A stretch of 64,000 nt of DNA from Botryotinia globosa (lineage: Eukaryota > Ascomycota > Leotiomycetes > Helotiales > Sclerotiniaceae): positions 1,561,501 to 1,625,500 of the forward strand of contig RCSZ01000008.1 of the NCBI GenBank assembly GCA_014898425.1. Direction: 5' to 3'. Below are positions 11,992 through 22,620 of the stretch, one piece after another (position 1 is the first letter of the stretch; every line of letters starts with the position of its first letter). A program made the position numbers and the translations under genes. The notes beneath the pieces were generated by a model that had not been told where the DNA came from, did not search any database, and saw only the letters and a list, made by a program, of their open reading frames with translations.

Positions 11992-12345
11992 GGTGAGTAA
12001 CAAGATTGACGATGATACAACCCGGTGAGTAATGAAATCAATGATGTTGCTACCGGTGAGTAAGAGAATTAAAAATGCTACTCCCGGTGATTGATGAGGT
12101 CAAGATATCACTACCGGTGATTGATGAGATCAAGATATTACTACCGGTGATTGATGAGATCAAGATATTACTACCGGTGATTGATGAGATCAAGATATTA
12201 CTACCGGTGAGTGGTGAGGTCAACGATGTTGCTCTCCGGTGAGCAATAGAATCGAAGACATTACTACCGGTGAATGCTAAGGTCAGTGATGTATCTCCCC
12301 GGTGAGTAACATAGTCAAGGATATAACTACCGGTGAGGCATTCAC
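11992..12345. repeat. minisatellite, about 12 units of 30-32 bp
   Basis: Units begin with GGTGA at 11992, 12024, 12055, 12086, 12116, 12146, 12176, 12206, 12238, 12269, 12301 and 12332. The core is ACCGGTGATTGATGAGATCA followed by AGATATTACT. The central units (12086-12206) are nearly identical at exactly 30 bp, while outer units have drifted to 31-32 bp. Four units read GGTGAGTAA, like a splice donor. A minus-strand open frame across it (ITGSNILISS repeats) is a by-product of the 30-bp period. Confidence 0.9.
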
Positions 12346-12540
12346 ATCTCGGCCTTTGAAACTCCAAGCATGAGTGTCTTAGGGAAAACGGTCTCATCAA
12401 CAAGAAAAATACGTGCAAATCATTTGTCGGAAATTATTTTTTTCGACAAAAGTCATTGTGCGTGGAGAATCTAGAAATGAGATGTCCATGGGTATACGGA
12501 AGGGAGCGATGGAAGTGAAGTTGGGGAAGAGGAGGAAAAG

Positions 12541-13200
12541 AAGAAAGAGAGAAGGAAGTAATACAGGGAATATAGAGTCTATAGGTCTCAGAGGGGTATA
12601 TAAGAGTATATAAGGAGAGGTACACAGGGTATATAGGAAGAAAATACAGGGAACATAGAGCCTATACACTCTATAGATCCTAAAGAACCTATAGGTCTCA
12701 TAGGGTTATATAATAGTATACAGGAAGAAAATATAGGGAACATAGAGCCTATACACTCTATAGATCCTAAAGAGTCTATAGGTCTCATAGGGTTATATAA
12801 TAGTATACAGGAAGAAAATATAGGGAACATAGAGCCTATAAACTCTTTAGATTCTAAAGAGTCTATAGGTCTTATAGGGTTATATAATAGTATACAGGAA
12901 GAAAATACAGGGAACGTAGAGCCTATAGAGTATAAAGAGCGTATAGGTCTCATAGGAATATATAAGAGCATATAGGGAGAGATATACAGGGTATATAGGA
13001 AGAAAATACAGGGCATAAACGATATATAGAGTATACAAGGTATACAAAATATATACACAAAATATATAGAGTATACAAGGTATACAAAATATACATACAA
13101 GATATATAGAGTATACAAGGTATACAAAATATATAGGATACATGAGAAAATATAGGGAACATAGAACCTGTATACGCCTATAGAGCCATCGGTTCCATAG
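12541..13200. repeat. 87-bp tandem repeat array with 40-bp sub-array
   Basis: The unit starts GTATACAGGAAGAAAATA. Copies start at 12629, 12716, 12803 and 12890, exactly 87 bp apart, with degenerate units before and after (next start 12990, spacing 100 bp). A second array follows at about 13022-13140, with three copies of GTATACAAGGTATACAAAAT at 13031, 13071 and 13111 (40-bp period). The plus strand is purine-rich and has no TpG from 12541 to 13140 by my hand count, while CpA is common. Long minus-strand frames made of Tyr, Ile and Leu are artefacts of this composition. Confidence 0.9.
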
Positions 13201-13220
13201 GGGTATACAGGGAAACGAAG

Positions 13221-13484
13221 ATGCGAATATACGAAGCTAAGAAGAACGGAAACCACGAAGCTAAGAAGAACGGAAACCACGAAGCCACGAAGAACGGAAA
13301 CCACGAAGCTAAGAAGAACGGAAACTACGAAGCCACGAAGAACGGAAACTACGAAGCCACGAAGAACGGAAACTACGAAGCCACGAAGATACGGAAACTA
13401 CGAAGCCACGAAGATACGGAAACTACGAAGCTACAAAAAGAAAAATCGAAGCTACGAAGATACGAAGAAAAAGTATACCGATAA
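13221..13484 (+). repeat. 24-bp coding-like tandem repeat (8-residue EAxKNGN unit)
   Basis: Six 24-bp units start at 13233, 13257, 13281, 13305, 13329 and 13353, followed by 25-bp variants up to about 13470. The period is a multiple of three, so one frame reads EAKKNGNH / EATKNGNY over 87 codons. I do not call it a gene. It sits within repeat DNA, has no flanking exon, and the 25-bp units break the period. Confidence 0.8.
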
Positions 13485-13499
13485 CGAATCGAAAGGAAA

Positions 13500-14640
13500 C
13501 AGGCCTAATATAGAGAATGAGGACTATATCGAGTATAGTATATAAGTCTAAGAGGAGTTAAAATTACTAATCAAGAATATAAGAGTAGGCTCGAAGAGGG
13601 GTATATCCTATACCTATCACCATTAAGCGAACACTACTCGAAAATCGAAAACCGAAAACCGAAAATCAAATATCGAGAGCCGAAGATCGAAAACAACAAC
13701 GACTGAACAACGACTGAATATCTCGACTAAGATATTACAACTACGATTAAAGAATCGATAAGAAACCTACGATAAATCGGCCTTAACCTTAAAGGTTAAG
13801 TAAGTCCGAATATATGCTTATTTCGATAAGTAAATATATCCTACCTACGACTACCTACGACTGACTACGACTGACTACCTACGCCTACTATCTATTTCTA
13901 CGTATCTAGATAGTACGAAAAAAAAAAGACTATCGACTATAAAATCGCTCTCTAGCGTCTATATTCTATTCTATATTACTACGAGTATACAATATATATT
14001 CTATCGAGTATATAGGGTACAATATAGACGTATCTACTACTTGAGATAATAATCCCGACGAGACTATCTAATAAAAGATAAGATATCGAAAGATTATATC
14101 TCAAGACTAAGATAAAAAGAGAGCGTGACGAAACGAAACGAATCGAAGACTCGACTAAAAGATCGATATATCTCAAAGAAGATATAAAAGCGACAGACGC
14201 CTAACGAATAAACGAAGCGAGAAAGAGGAAACGAAGTCGATTTCTTATGAATCTCAACGATCGAATAATAATACTATTACGAGCGTAATAGTATTATTAC
14301 GAATTAAGATTTCAAATTATATGAAAAATATAATTGAAGAAATCTCGACGCGAAGAATAACAAGAAGAATCACGAAATCAACGAAGCTAATAGAAGATTG
14401 ATCGAAAGACTATCTATCTATGACCTACCTACCTACCTATATACAATCTACACGCCACGAATCTTACAGACACTCACACATACTCGAATGCGCGAATATC
14501 GAATATCAAATTAATAAACGAATCACGATAAACAAACGAAAAATAAAGCCCATAAGCTTTAACCAAATCTGTCTAAAAAGGTATAGATCAGCGACAATCT
14601 AGTTAGTAGGTACTTGATACTCAACTCCCTAATTCGAAGA
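13500..14640. other. CpA/TpG-depleted, TpA-rich DNA (RIP-like)
   Basis: By hand count over 13501-14400 there are roughly 20 CpA and 12 TpG, although CpG is frequent (several per 60 bases) and TpA dominates. Loss of CpA/TpG with gain of TpA is the mark of repeat-induced point mutation in Pezizomycotina. No coding frame or transposon domain can be read any more. Short direct repeats (CTACCTACGA, CTGACTACGA) are present. Confidence 0.6.
14266..14299. repeat. perfect 16-bp palindrome with 2-bp spacer
   Basis: The left arm TAATAATACTATTACG (14266-14281) is followed by AG and the exact reverse complement (14284-14299). It could form a cruciform. It lies within RIP-like DNA, and no element boundary is evident. 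Confidence 0.85.
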
Positions 14641-15880
14641 TGACAATCGCGACTATTTAGGTACCCAGGATAGTCTTACTGAGACTGAGACTACGACTAC
14701 ATTTTCTCACGAGTATTGAGTACAGAGTACTAAACGCCTACTACTAACTACCCGACACCAAACACCAAATATTAATGCCTAAGACTCAAGACTCAAGACT
14801 CAAGACTCAAGACTCAAGACTCAAGACTCAAAACCCATTAACCTAGAACCATCGCCCCAGAACCATCCACCCTACCCAGGCACATATATCCAAATCTCTC
14901 CTCCACCTCGAAAGAACTCACCAAACAAAAACACCACCTCAAAAACACCAACCCCTCACAAAACAATCAGATACCAAAACACGAACCAACCCACCACCCA
15001 ACCAACTCATCTCCATCTCTGAAGAATACACAAAAACCAGAAGCCAGCTATCGGAAATAAGAGCACTACTATACTACTAGACTAATATACTAACATGACA
15101 TACTAATAAACCCATACATCTTCAAGCACGAGGACAAGAAATAAGAACATCCAATCAACCCGACCCGATCGGTCGTCGTGTTAGGATTGAATCGAAATAT
15201 CCCGGACATTGCCAACCCAGCTAATCCTCAATAAAAGCGTCAACCCTCGGGTCTTTGAAGGAAGACTTACATTACAGACTTACATTACAGACCTACATTA
15301 CAGACCTAGGCCCAGACCCAGGCCCAGACCCCAAAACCCCAAAACCCCAAAACCGCTAAAAATCTTCTCAATATATTCGAGAGAAAGTATCTCAAAAGGG
15401 GGATAGGGATAGACAGGGATAGATAGATATTTGAGCTAGCGAGAATGAGAGAGAGAGAGAACCAGAGGACCAGAAACAGAGAAAGAATCACAAAACCGCA
15501 AAAGAAAACGAAACGTCTGTTGGATCGAATATCACAGATATGTCATTGGGATTTCGGCGCCTCCAGGTCTTAGCCAAAGACCGAAACGAGAAACAAATCT
15601 CTGTTTCTAAAACAAACACATCACAAATCTCGACGCCGAGGGAAAAGAAAAGAATCACTCAGACTCAAAGACCAAGATATTCAGAGACTGTTCAAAGATC
15701 ATTCATTCAGCGATCAAGAATTTGCCACTAAGCTCAACCTTCAAAAATCAGCCTAAAAATCCATTCCCCATTGGTATCTACCCGTCATAAGTCATGCCTA
15801 AATATACACCCAAAAAACTCCTTTAATGATATACATAGATATCCCATGAACCCTCTAACAAACAACCCTTCAAATCTAAT
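14641..15880. other. gene-free simple-sequence DNA
   Basis: The stretch contains an 8-bp microsatellite (ACTCAAGA, about 14782-14830), three CTTACATTACAGA/CCTACATTACAGA units (about 15262-15305), AGGCCCAGACCC repeats and three CCCCAAAA units (about 15327-15352). It also includes the 3' flank of the phosphatase gene. Apparent ORFs (60-130 codons) have no recognisable content. Confidence 0.6.
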
Positions 15881-17457
15881 CTATAGAACCACAATCGCAA
15901 AAACCAAGGCAACCAGCAATCCCAAAACCTCCTTCCCACATCCCATCCCAATACTTCTACTCCTCTCCGCCCCACTCCCCTTTGTCGCGCTCGCCGATGT
16001 ACTCGCACTAGTCATGCTTGTACTAGCACTAGTAGGTGTCGCCGTCGCGCTATATGGCTGTGCTACTGTGGCTGTAGCTACCACATTCGCTCCTTGCGTT
16101 GCATATACCGGTTTTCGCTCATCAGTCACTCCATTTCCGCCATCGAAAAATTCTCCACTTCCATCATAGGGAGTATTTTCTGATTTAGCACGAACCCATT
16201 CGGCATGTGTGTAATCATCTACACCTTTTCCGCCTGCGCCTGTCAATTGAAGATTCGGGACGGGGACTGGTGCCCATTTTGCGGGATCGTTGTTCAAGAA
16301 TCCAGGGTATGATAGAGAGTTATTGAGAATGGTCATATTGAGGTTTATATTGGTATAATTTGTTTTCGAAGCGCAGAGATCAAAGACATTGGCGCCAACA
16401 TCGTAGCGACCCAAATTCGGAAGACCCCAATTGTTCTGTAAAGTGGAAAGGATACTGTAATGCGAATAAATGGTTGTATCAACAGTTCCTTTTTTGTCTG
16501 ATGGAACAGCACCACCTAAAAGTACAGAATATATTCGATTAGGTTTTGAATAGGTTTCTGATTCGTCGTACGTGAGAAGGATGAGAGTATTATTCATGAA
16601 TGCTTCATTTTGAAGAAGAGGAGTGAGAAATGATCGCGTCCAATTGGCTCCATATGCTAGAGAGGTATTGTGTCCATCATTCAACATGTCGGGGGATATG
16701 TGTGCATATTGTGGTAAAGAGGATGGATTGCTTTTGACAGTCGTGGAAAAATCGTCCAAGGAGAGGAGATTTTGAAGCCGTGTACCGTTTGTGTTTATAC
16801 TATCGTAACTCACGAAAGGACTATTCAATCATATTAGCTCATATTAGCATCGGTATTTTGATCGTTTCCCTGAAGAGAATGACGCTCCGCTGGCTCTCCG
16901 AGGGCCACTGCCGTGGAGGCAGACTATCCAATTGAGAAGCAATTCAGGGTATAACTCACTTATGTTTCCTAACATAATCCCACCCCTTCCCATCCTGTGC
17001 AGTACTTCCCTCTCCCATATATCCCGGTCCTGGCATTCCCTCAAAATATCCCTTCCAAGTAATTCCCGCATCTTCAAAAAGATCCACCACCGTCGTCACA
17101 TTATGCGGTATGCGTACAAATTCATCATGATTGAGACCGAAGAAGTCGCCGCCGACTGATGCGATATAGTTTGGTTGAGAGGGATGAGTGAGTCCGTAGT
17201 AATTTTCAAGGAGAATGCCTTGTGCGGTGAGATTGAGGATATCCGCATTGGCTTCGACTTTTGAGTCGTCCTAAAATGATGTTAGGGGATTGAGGCATGT
17301 AAAGGGGAAATGGGAGAAGAGGATAGGAAGAACGTACTTGATTTTCGAGCCAGATAGTAAAGAATCGATCGAAAGCTGCTCCTGGTACATCAGCAGCTTC
17401 ACATGCTGATCGCATACATGTAATTGCACCTGCGAGAAACAGAAATGATGAACGCAT
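15881..17457 (-). CDS. secreted acid phosphatase, phosphoesterase family, probable GPI anchor
   Basis: This is a PhoA-type acid phosphatase (phosphoesterase family, Pfam PF04185). It releases inorganic phosphate from esters outside the cell, and family members are commonly phosphate-repressible. Model: exon 1 17457-17338, exon 2 17270-16960, exon 3 16820-15881; 456 aa. Introns are GTACGT..TTTTAG and GTGAGT..GAATAG, phases 0 and 2. A signal peptide (MRSSFLFLAGAITCMRSACE) precedes FFTIWLENQ, then GLTHPSQPNYIASVGGDFFG, RKHNPFVSYDSI, and DGHNTSLAYGANW with LTYDESETY. These are the family's metal-site motifs in order. Many NxT/S sequons fit secretion. A Ser/Thr/Ala-rich stretch then a hydrophobic end (GLLVALVFAIVVL) indicates a GPI anchor. 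A phospholipase C of the same superfamily is less likely given its length. Confidence 0.9.
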
Positions 17458-18455
17458 TTTGAATATCGTAATACGTGTGAGTGTGAGGGTTTGGATAATT
17501 CTCGAATGCGATGAACAAATAACAGAGGGAAAGAAGGATCAAGAGAGACAGAAAGTAAGTAGTATAAAAGCACGACAGAAAAAGGAGAATGAAAGTAAAA
17601 ATACAAGATGACAATTAAATTATACTTCACGTTACCTCACCTACCCTTTTATTTATCAAACATAGTCGTTTCATCGCATCTGTCCAAACAGCGCCGCCCG
17701 CACCGCACACACGGATGCAATTGATCTTGATGTTACACATCCCATTCATTTGCTTATCGACTTTTTTTTTTTTTGACAAGTGCCATGTAATTATTCTAGA
17801 ATGGCTGGGGGCTGTAGATCTAAAGGCTGAGGCACAGGGATGCATAAGCTATTATTAGTTTCTCACTTCACACTTTGTCGTCTTTTTCTTGAATCTTACC
17901 TCATCCCCCCTTTTTCACTATAATTCACTTGGCCATATAGTTGAAGAACTAACATCTGATTTGGGAGGAGAGTACATGGAGGGTGTAACTCTGATGAGTG
18001 GATATTGGAGTCATAGTCACATCTATGATCTAAGCCTTTGATAACATAACAGTTGGATGCTTTTAGTCGTTGAGATTGAAAAGGAATCTATCCCCATGTA
18101 TATATAGTATTGAGGGGAATGATGATGATGACTATGTGTACAGACGATGGATGATGGTTGATGTTTGTGTTATATTTGTGTTTGTGTACAAGTACCGTAT
18201 GCCTCTTCTGGAGAAGGAGCAGTTTGCAGAATTAAAGTAGCCAGATAGAAATCAAGACGAATTTATCAAACAATTATTGAAGAACAAATGACAAAATTTC
18301 GAATTTAAAGGTATCTATGTATGCATGCGTGATACAAAACGTAAATCCCCCAACACCGGTGACCCGCTCTTCTCTTTCCCTCTATCCCTTCTCTCGTTCC
18401 CCTCTATCAATCTGGCCACCTCCCTCCCCCCTCTTTCCCATCTCCTCTCTCCTCA
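17458..18455. other. phosphatase promoter region and BTN1 3' flank
   Basis: No gene is seen. The part next to 17457 is the phosphatase promoter. A T-run at about 17762-17773 and short GATGAT repeats near 18118 are the only simple sequences. I cannot point with confidence to a Pho4-type CACGTG site. Confidence 0.5.
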
Positions 18456-20050
18456 TCAAGTCATCCTACACCACCCTCTCCCCCTCGCAACCTGCCACTC
18501 ACACAAACTAACCTCCAGAACCATCCCTACAAACCCTGCTATACATATCCCCCCACTATCACTCACACTCGTGGCCCCCAAACTAAATTCTCTATCTGCC
18601 TCTCCTACCTTCTCCATAATCTCTGCAAACGTATTTACATACACCGCTCCGCCAAGGAGTCCCTCCCAGAAAATCACTACAAAGATGATATACACACTTG
18701 GGATCCAGAACCATAAAGCTTGCGAAATGAGGAGGAAAAGATTTGCAATCTGGAGGAATGAGGGGATATAGAGATTGTGGATTCGGTAAAAAGGTGTAGA
18801 GGAGCGTGAAATGAAAACGCCGAGTTGGTAAATAAATCCATATGTGGGATAGAAGGAGCGGTAGTGAGAAAAGGGGTTTCCCGAGGAAGGAGTAGGGTAG
18901 AGCAGAGTAGGGGAGACGCCTTGATTGATGGTATATTCGGCTATGTAAACGAGGAGGAGAGGAAGCATGTAGGGAAAGAAGAGAGAGGAGGCGCGGTGGA
19001 GATTATAGAGGAAAGCCGATTTCGGTTCATCATGAGATAATCCCGGAGAAGAGGGACGGGGAGAGTGTGAGGAGTAGGCTTCTGATGCGATAGCCGGACC
19101 AGGTGCAAGTAGAGAAGCCGCTGCTGGATCAGGTGGTAGATCATCGATATCCGAACTCGTGAGAGGTTGATGAAGTGAATCTTCTCCAGGGAGAGTGTTG
19201 TAATCTTTCCTTAGAGATGCTCTTCTCAAGGGCCCTTGAGGTAGTATAACGAAGAAGGAGAGAAGCATTATACAAGGCAGGAAAGCAGAAGCTAACAGAC
19301 TGATCTTAACAGACAGTCCAATGATAGTTGTCAAAAGAACGTACAATCCAGCTCCTGCTAAACCTGCCCCTCCTGTTCCACTCCCCCATGCTGCCAGACT
19401 GAAATGTCCATAGTAATGCGTGAGACCTAGGAAGCTTAATTCTCCGCCACCGCTACTGAGACTCGCAAGTATTACACCAAATAGTTTTGTCGATACAGAT
19501 TTGTCGTCGGGAGTTAATGCAATCAGGAGCATACCCCCCGAGGACAAGGAGCAAAAGACAATGATGCGTATCCAGTAAGGAATCTTATGAATGAAGTATG
19601 GAGCGACGAGTTTAGTCACGAAAGAAGGTAGGACATCTGCGAGTAAAACGACAGATTTCGGGATATCAGGACCTGTTATGTGAAGAGTTAGTGACCAAAA
19701 TACTGTGCGATCCCAAACATGCAGGTATACAGTTCCGATTGCGCATCAAGTCAAAAAGGGGAAGCAACTCAAACTTACCAACCAAATCCAAGGCCGCCGA
19801 CAAAATAATCACATACAAAACATTATTGATCAGACCTATAGACCCATCAGCCCAAGAATTGTTGTGCGACTCAGTCTGCCGTGCGCAGATGCAAGCCTGA
19901 TTACCTACCAAACAACCAAAAAGCGATCAAAACCGACGTATCTGCGTCGTGAAAAACAGCCGCAAATCTCGCTCGATACATGGCCCATGAAGATCCTGGG
20001 GAGCCGGGAAGTGGAAGCGATAGACGGGTAGATGAGGAAGATCTGTTCAT
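18456..20050 (-). CDS. BTN1: Btn1/CLN3 (battenin) vacuolar membrane protein
   Basis: Homologue of human CLN3, mutated in juvenile Batten disease. It is a multi-pass vacuolar or lysosomal membrane protein affecting pH and basic amino-acid balance. Model: exon 1 20050-19909, exon 2 19835-19779 (57 bp), exon 3 19672-18456; 471 aa. All junctions are phase 1, with GTAGGT and GTAAGT donors and acceptors TCTATAG and ATAACAG. Joined exons read [19 protein letters not shown], then [20 protein letters not shown] and [16 protein letters not shown], all characteristic. Further landmarks are [17 protein letters not shown], the EYTINQGV segment and [18 protein letters not shown]. About 100 hydrophilic residues between TM6 and TM7 are longer than in yeast. 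The start ATG at 20050 gives a Ser-rich N-terminus, as in other fungi. No defect is seen. Confidence 0.95.
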
Positions 20051-20270
20051 TGGCGTTGAATGATAATCATATCATGTCATGTCGAGTATAAATTGTGTAT
20101 AGGACGAGACGAGCAAAGCAAAATGTGTAATATATGATGTCTCAGATTGAAAGTATTTGGTTGATGGTTGATGGTTGATGGTCGATAAGGTAGCGATAAG
20201 GTATCTAGGTATCTATCGCAGTTTTCTCATTTCTCATTTCTCAAGAAAGCTTGGAACCTTGGAAAGCTGT

Positions 20271-20348
20271 CATCACCATCACCATCACCATCACCATCAC
20301 CATCACCATCACCATCACCATCACCATCACCATCACCATCACCATCAC
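20271..20348. repeat. (CATCAC)13 hexanucleotide microsatellite
   Basis: About 13 uninterrupted CATCAC units. It lies about 220 bp upstream of the BTN1 start, so length variation could affect its promoter. A polyhistidine reading frame across it is an artefact. Confidence 0.9.
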
Positions 20349-20635
20349 GGTCTCAATTTTTTAATGGGAATAATGGGTGGACGAGCAACTTGCAAGTGAG
20401 CAAGGGTCAGCGTGGCATGTTCAGGTACCGGTACATGATCGGGATTTCCATATTTTCCGTTCGGATTGTATTTGGGTGATGTCTTTTCTTTTGTGAGGTA
20501 TGGTGGGAATGAATGGTGTTGTGTGTGTATGAAGTATGAAGTATATATGTAGGTCTATATGCATGCAGTGTTGTTTGCTGATATGTGTTTCACTGATATG
20601 TGTTTCAGACTTACATGTACATAATGGGTGAGGGA

Positions 20636-21010
20636 TGTATGTATGGTGGGTGATATGTATAGTGGGTGATATGTATAGTGGGTGATATGTATGGTGGGTG
20701 ATGTGAGATATGAGGGGAGAGTATTTATTGATCATGACGCGCTTGAGAGGGAAGAGAGAGAGAGGGAAGAGAGAGAGGGTACTTATATATATGTCAGTCA
20801 TAAATATCAGATAGGTAGTGTGTATATATCAGTCATAGGTATTAGGGAGATAATATATATATATCATAAATATCAGGTAGGTAATGTATATATATATATA
20901 TATATAAATATATAAATATCAGGTAGGTAATGTATATATATATATATAAATATCAGGTAGGTAATGTATATATATATCAGTCACAGATATCAGACAGATA
21001 CAGTAGTGTG
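20636..21010. repeat. GTGGGTGATATGTAT and TATCAGGTAGGTAATG repeats
   Basis: An 18-bp unit (TAGTGGGTGATATGTA) occurs about four times at 20640-20705. It is followed from 20800 to 21000 by repeats of TATCAGGTAGGTAATG separated by TA runs. Confidence 0.7.
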
Positions 21011-21462
21011 TATGTATGTCAGTCAACATTACCGCTATGTGCGGTGAAGGGTTACCTGCCTGTCTGGGGGTCCTAGACTACGTTACAAGTTACCCAAGTA
21101 GGTTAGTTACCTTGATTGATAGATCATGGAAAGATACTTGTCTAGTACTAGTGCTCTCATGAATACAGTCATGGATTTCTATTAAATCTCGATCAAGTAA
21201 ATCTCCAATCTCTACTCGTAATCATCAATCTTCAGTTAATCTCTACTCCGTACTTGATAATTCTCTTCATAGAAACCTCTCTAAACAACAACAATAAAAA
21301 ACAAATTAATTGATTTAATCCTAGTGCCTTTGTTTCTTGCCCCATTTTGAGGATTTAAGCTCAAGTCTAGCCTCTATCGAGTCTAGCGTCACCTCTTAGC
21401 GTCCATTTTGCTTACAGGTGTCAGGAGCTCAGCACTGAGCAGGCATCATCTCATGGAGAAAA

Positions 21463-21550
21463 AAAAGGTAAAAAGGTAAAAAGGTAAAAAGGTAAAAAGG
21501 TAAAAAGGTAAAAAGGTAAAAAGGTAAAAAGGTCAAAAGGTCAAAAGGTG
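21463..21550. repeat. GGTAAAAA octamer microsatellite
   Basis: About ten units of GGTAAAAA, ending with GGTCAAAA variants at the right edge. Confidence 0.9.
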
Positions 21551-22620
21551 GAAATTCCCGTCGACTGATTCATAGAAAGGGTAGGTACTTTGTATACCGT
21601 ATGTATGTAAGATTACATAATACTTTATTAGCACGCCCACCCCCGGGGTTTTCTACTTATTCTATCTTGGAATGGTCCTTGCTTTATTATTTCCCTAGTA
21701 CATACTACCTAGTCGGTATCTGCACACTTGCTTTTCTCCATTATTCACTAATCCCATTTGAGTAAGACCACCAGTCCACGCTAATTGATTAAAAAGAAAA
21801 AAAAGAAAAAAAGAAAAGAAAAAGGAAGCTAACGCTAAAGCTAAAACTAAAAACTAACACTAAAACTCAAACTAAAATCGATTAAACTAGTTTGACTTTC
21901 ATCATCAAAGCTTCATGGAAAAGAAGATTCTTGTACACCGAGATCTTGGGTTTCCGAAATCTATCAACTTCACTTCACCACTCCAAATCATCACCATCCT
22001 TCATCATCACGAGAGAGGAAGATTCCGCTTCGATTCGGTTTTGCAATCTCAATTATAATTCACTCAACATCAACATGCTTCATATGCCACCGGATGAATA
22101 TACTACTTATCACTAACTAGCTCGGTACTTTTAATCAACGCCATCGATATCGGATTGTTTGCTATTTGGCTTCATTTCATTTTATTTTGGTTGCCCTCAA
22201 AAGTCTTCCTGCTCCTTGAACACCCACCCTCCACAACGAAAAGTCCCTGCGCCATAATTCATTCATTCCCCTTGGACCGTTATCGGTGGCACAATACTCA
22301 TCCGTTTGACGAGCAGATCGGAACAAATACGTCTTTGCGAATTCACTACGAGTACTTGATTAGCGGGGTTCATTGCTTGTTAGTCAATTCATTCTTGCTC
22401 GATCCAATACCCTCGTCACTCCTCCCGCATTTCAAGATCGTAAGTGGCATATTCACTCACTTCGCCCCTTGAGAGGAGATAGCAATTACCGGCACTGACC
22501 CTGGGCGCTTTTCCTTATTTAGTTCGGACCTAGATCCCTCTCGACCCCTTCCACCTTTTCCACAAACCTCCAATAGCGAGTAGCTCCTCACCTCCATAGC
22601 ACACAGACAAACCTCTCGTC

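Larger units (their letters stand above)
20051..22620. other. repeat-rich intergenic between BTN1 and RXT3
   Basis: Simple sequences dominate this stretch, which separates divergent BTN1 and RXT3 and must hold both promoters. Short frames near 21892-22472 have no domain and probably belong to the RXT3 leader. Confidence 0.6.

Noticed and set aside
12050..13304. Long minus-strand open frames (122-238 codons) rich in Tyr, Ile, Leu and Ser
   Set aside because: They run straight through the 30-bp and 87-bp arrays in several frames at once and consist only of repeat translation.
15327..15352. Three CCCCAAAA units resembling a ciliate telomere repeat
   Set aside because: Only three units, next to other C/A-rich simple sequence; filamentous fungi use TTAGGG. 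Coincidence is more likely.
20175..20399. Polyhistidine ORF
   Set aside because: It is the translation of the (CATCAC)13 microsatellite with no domain outside it.
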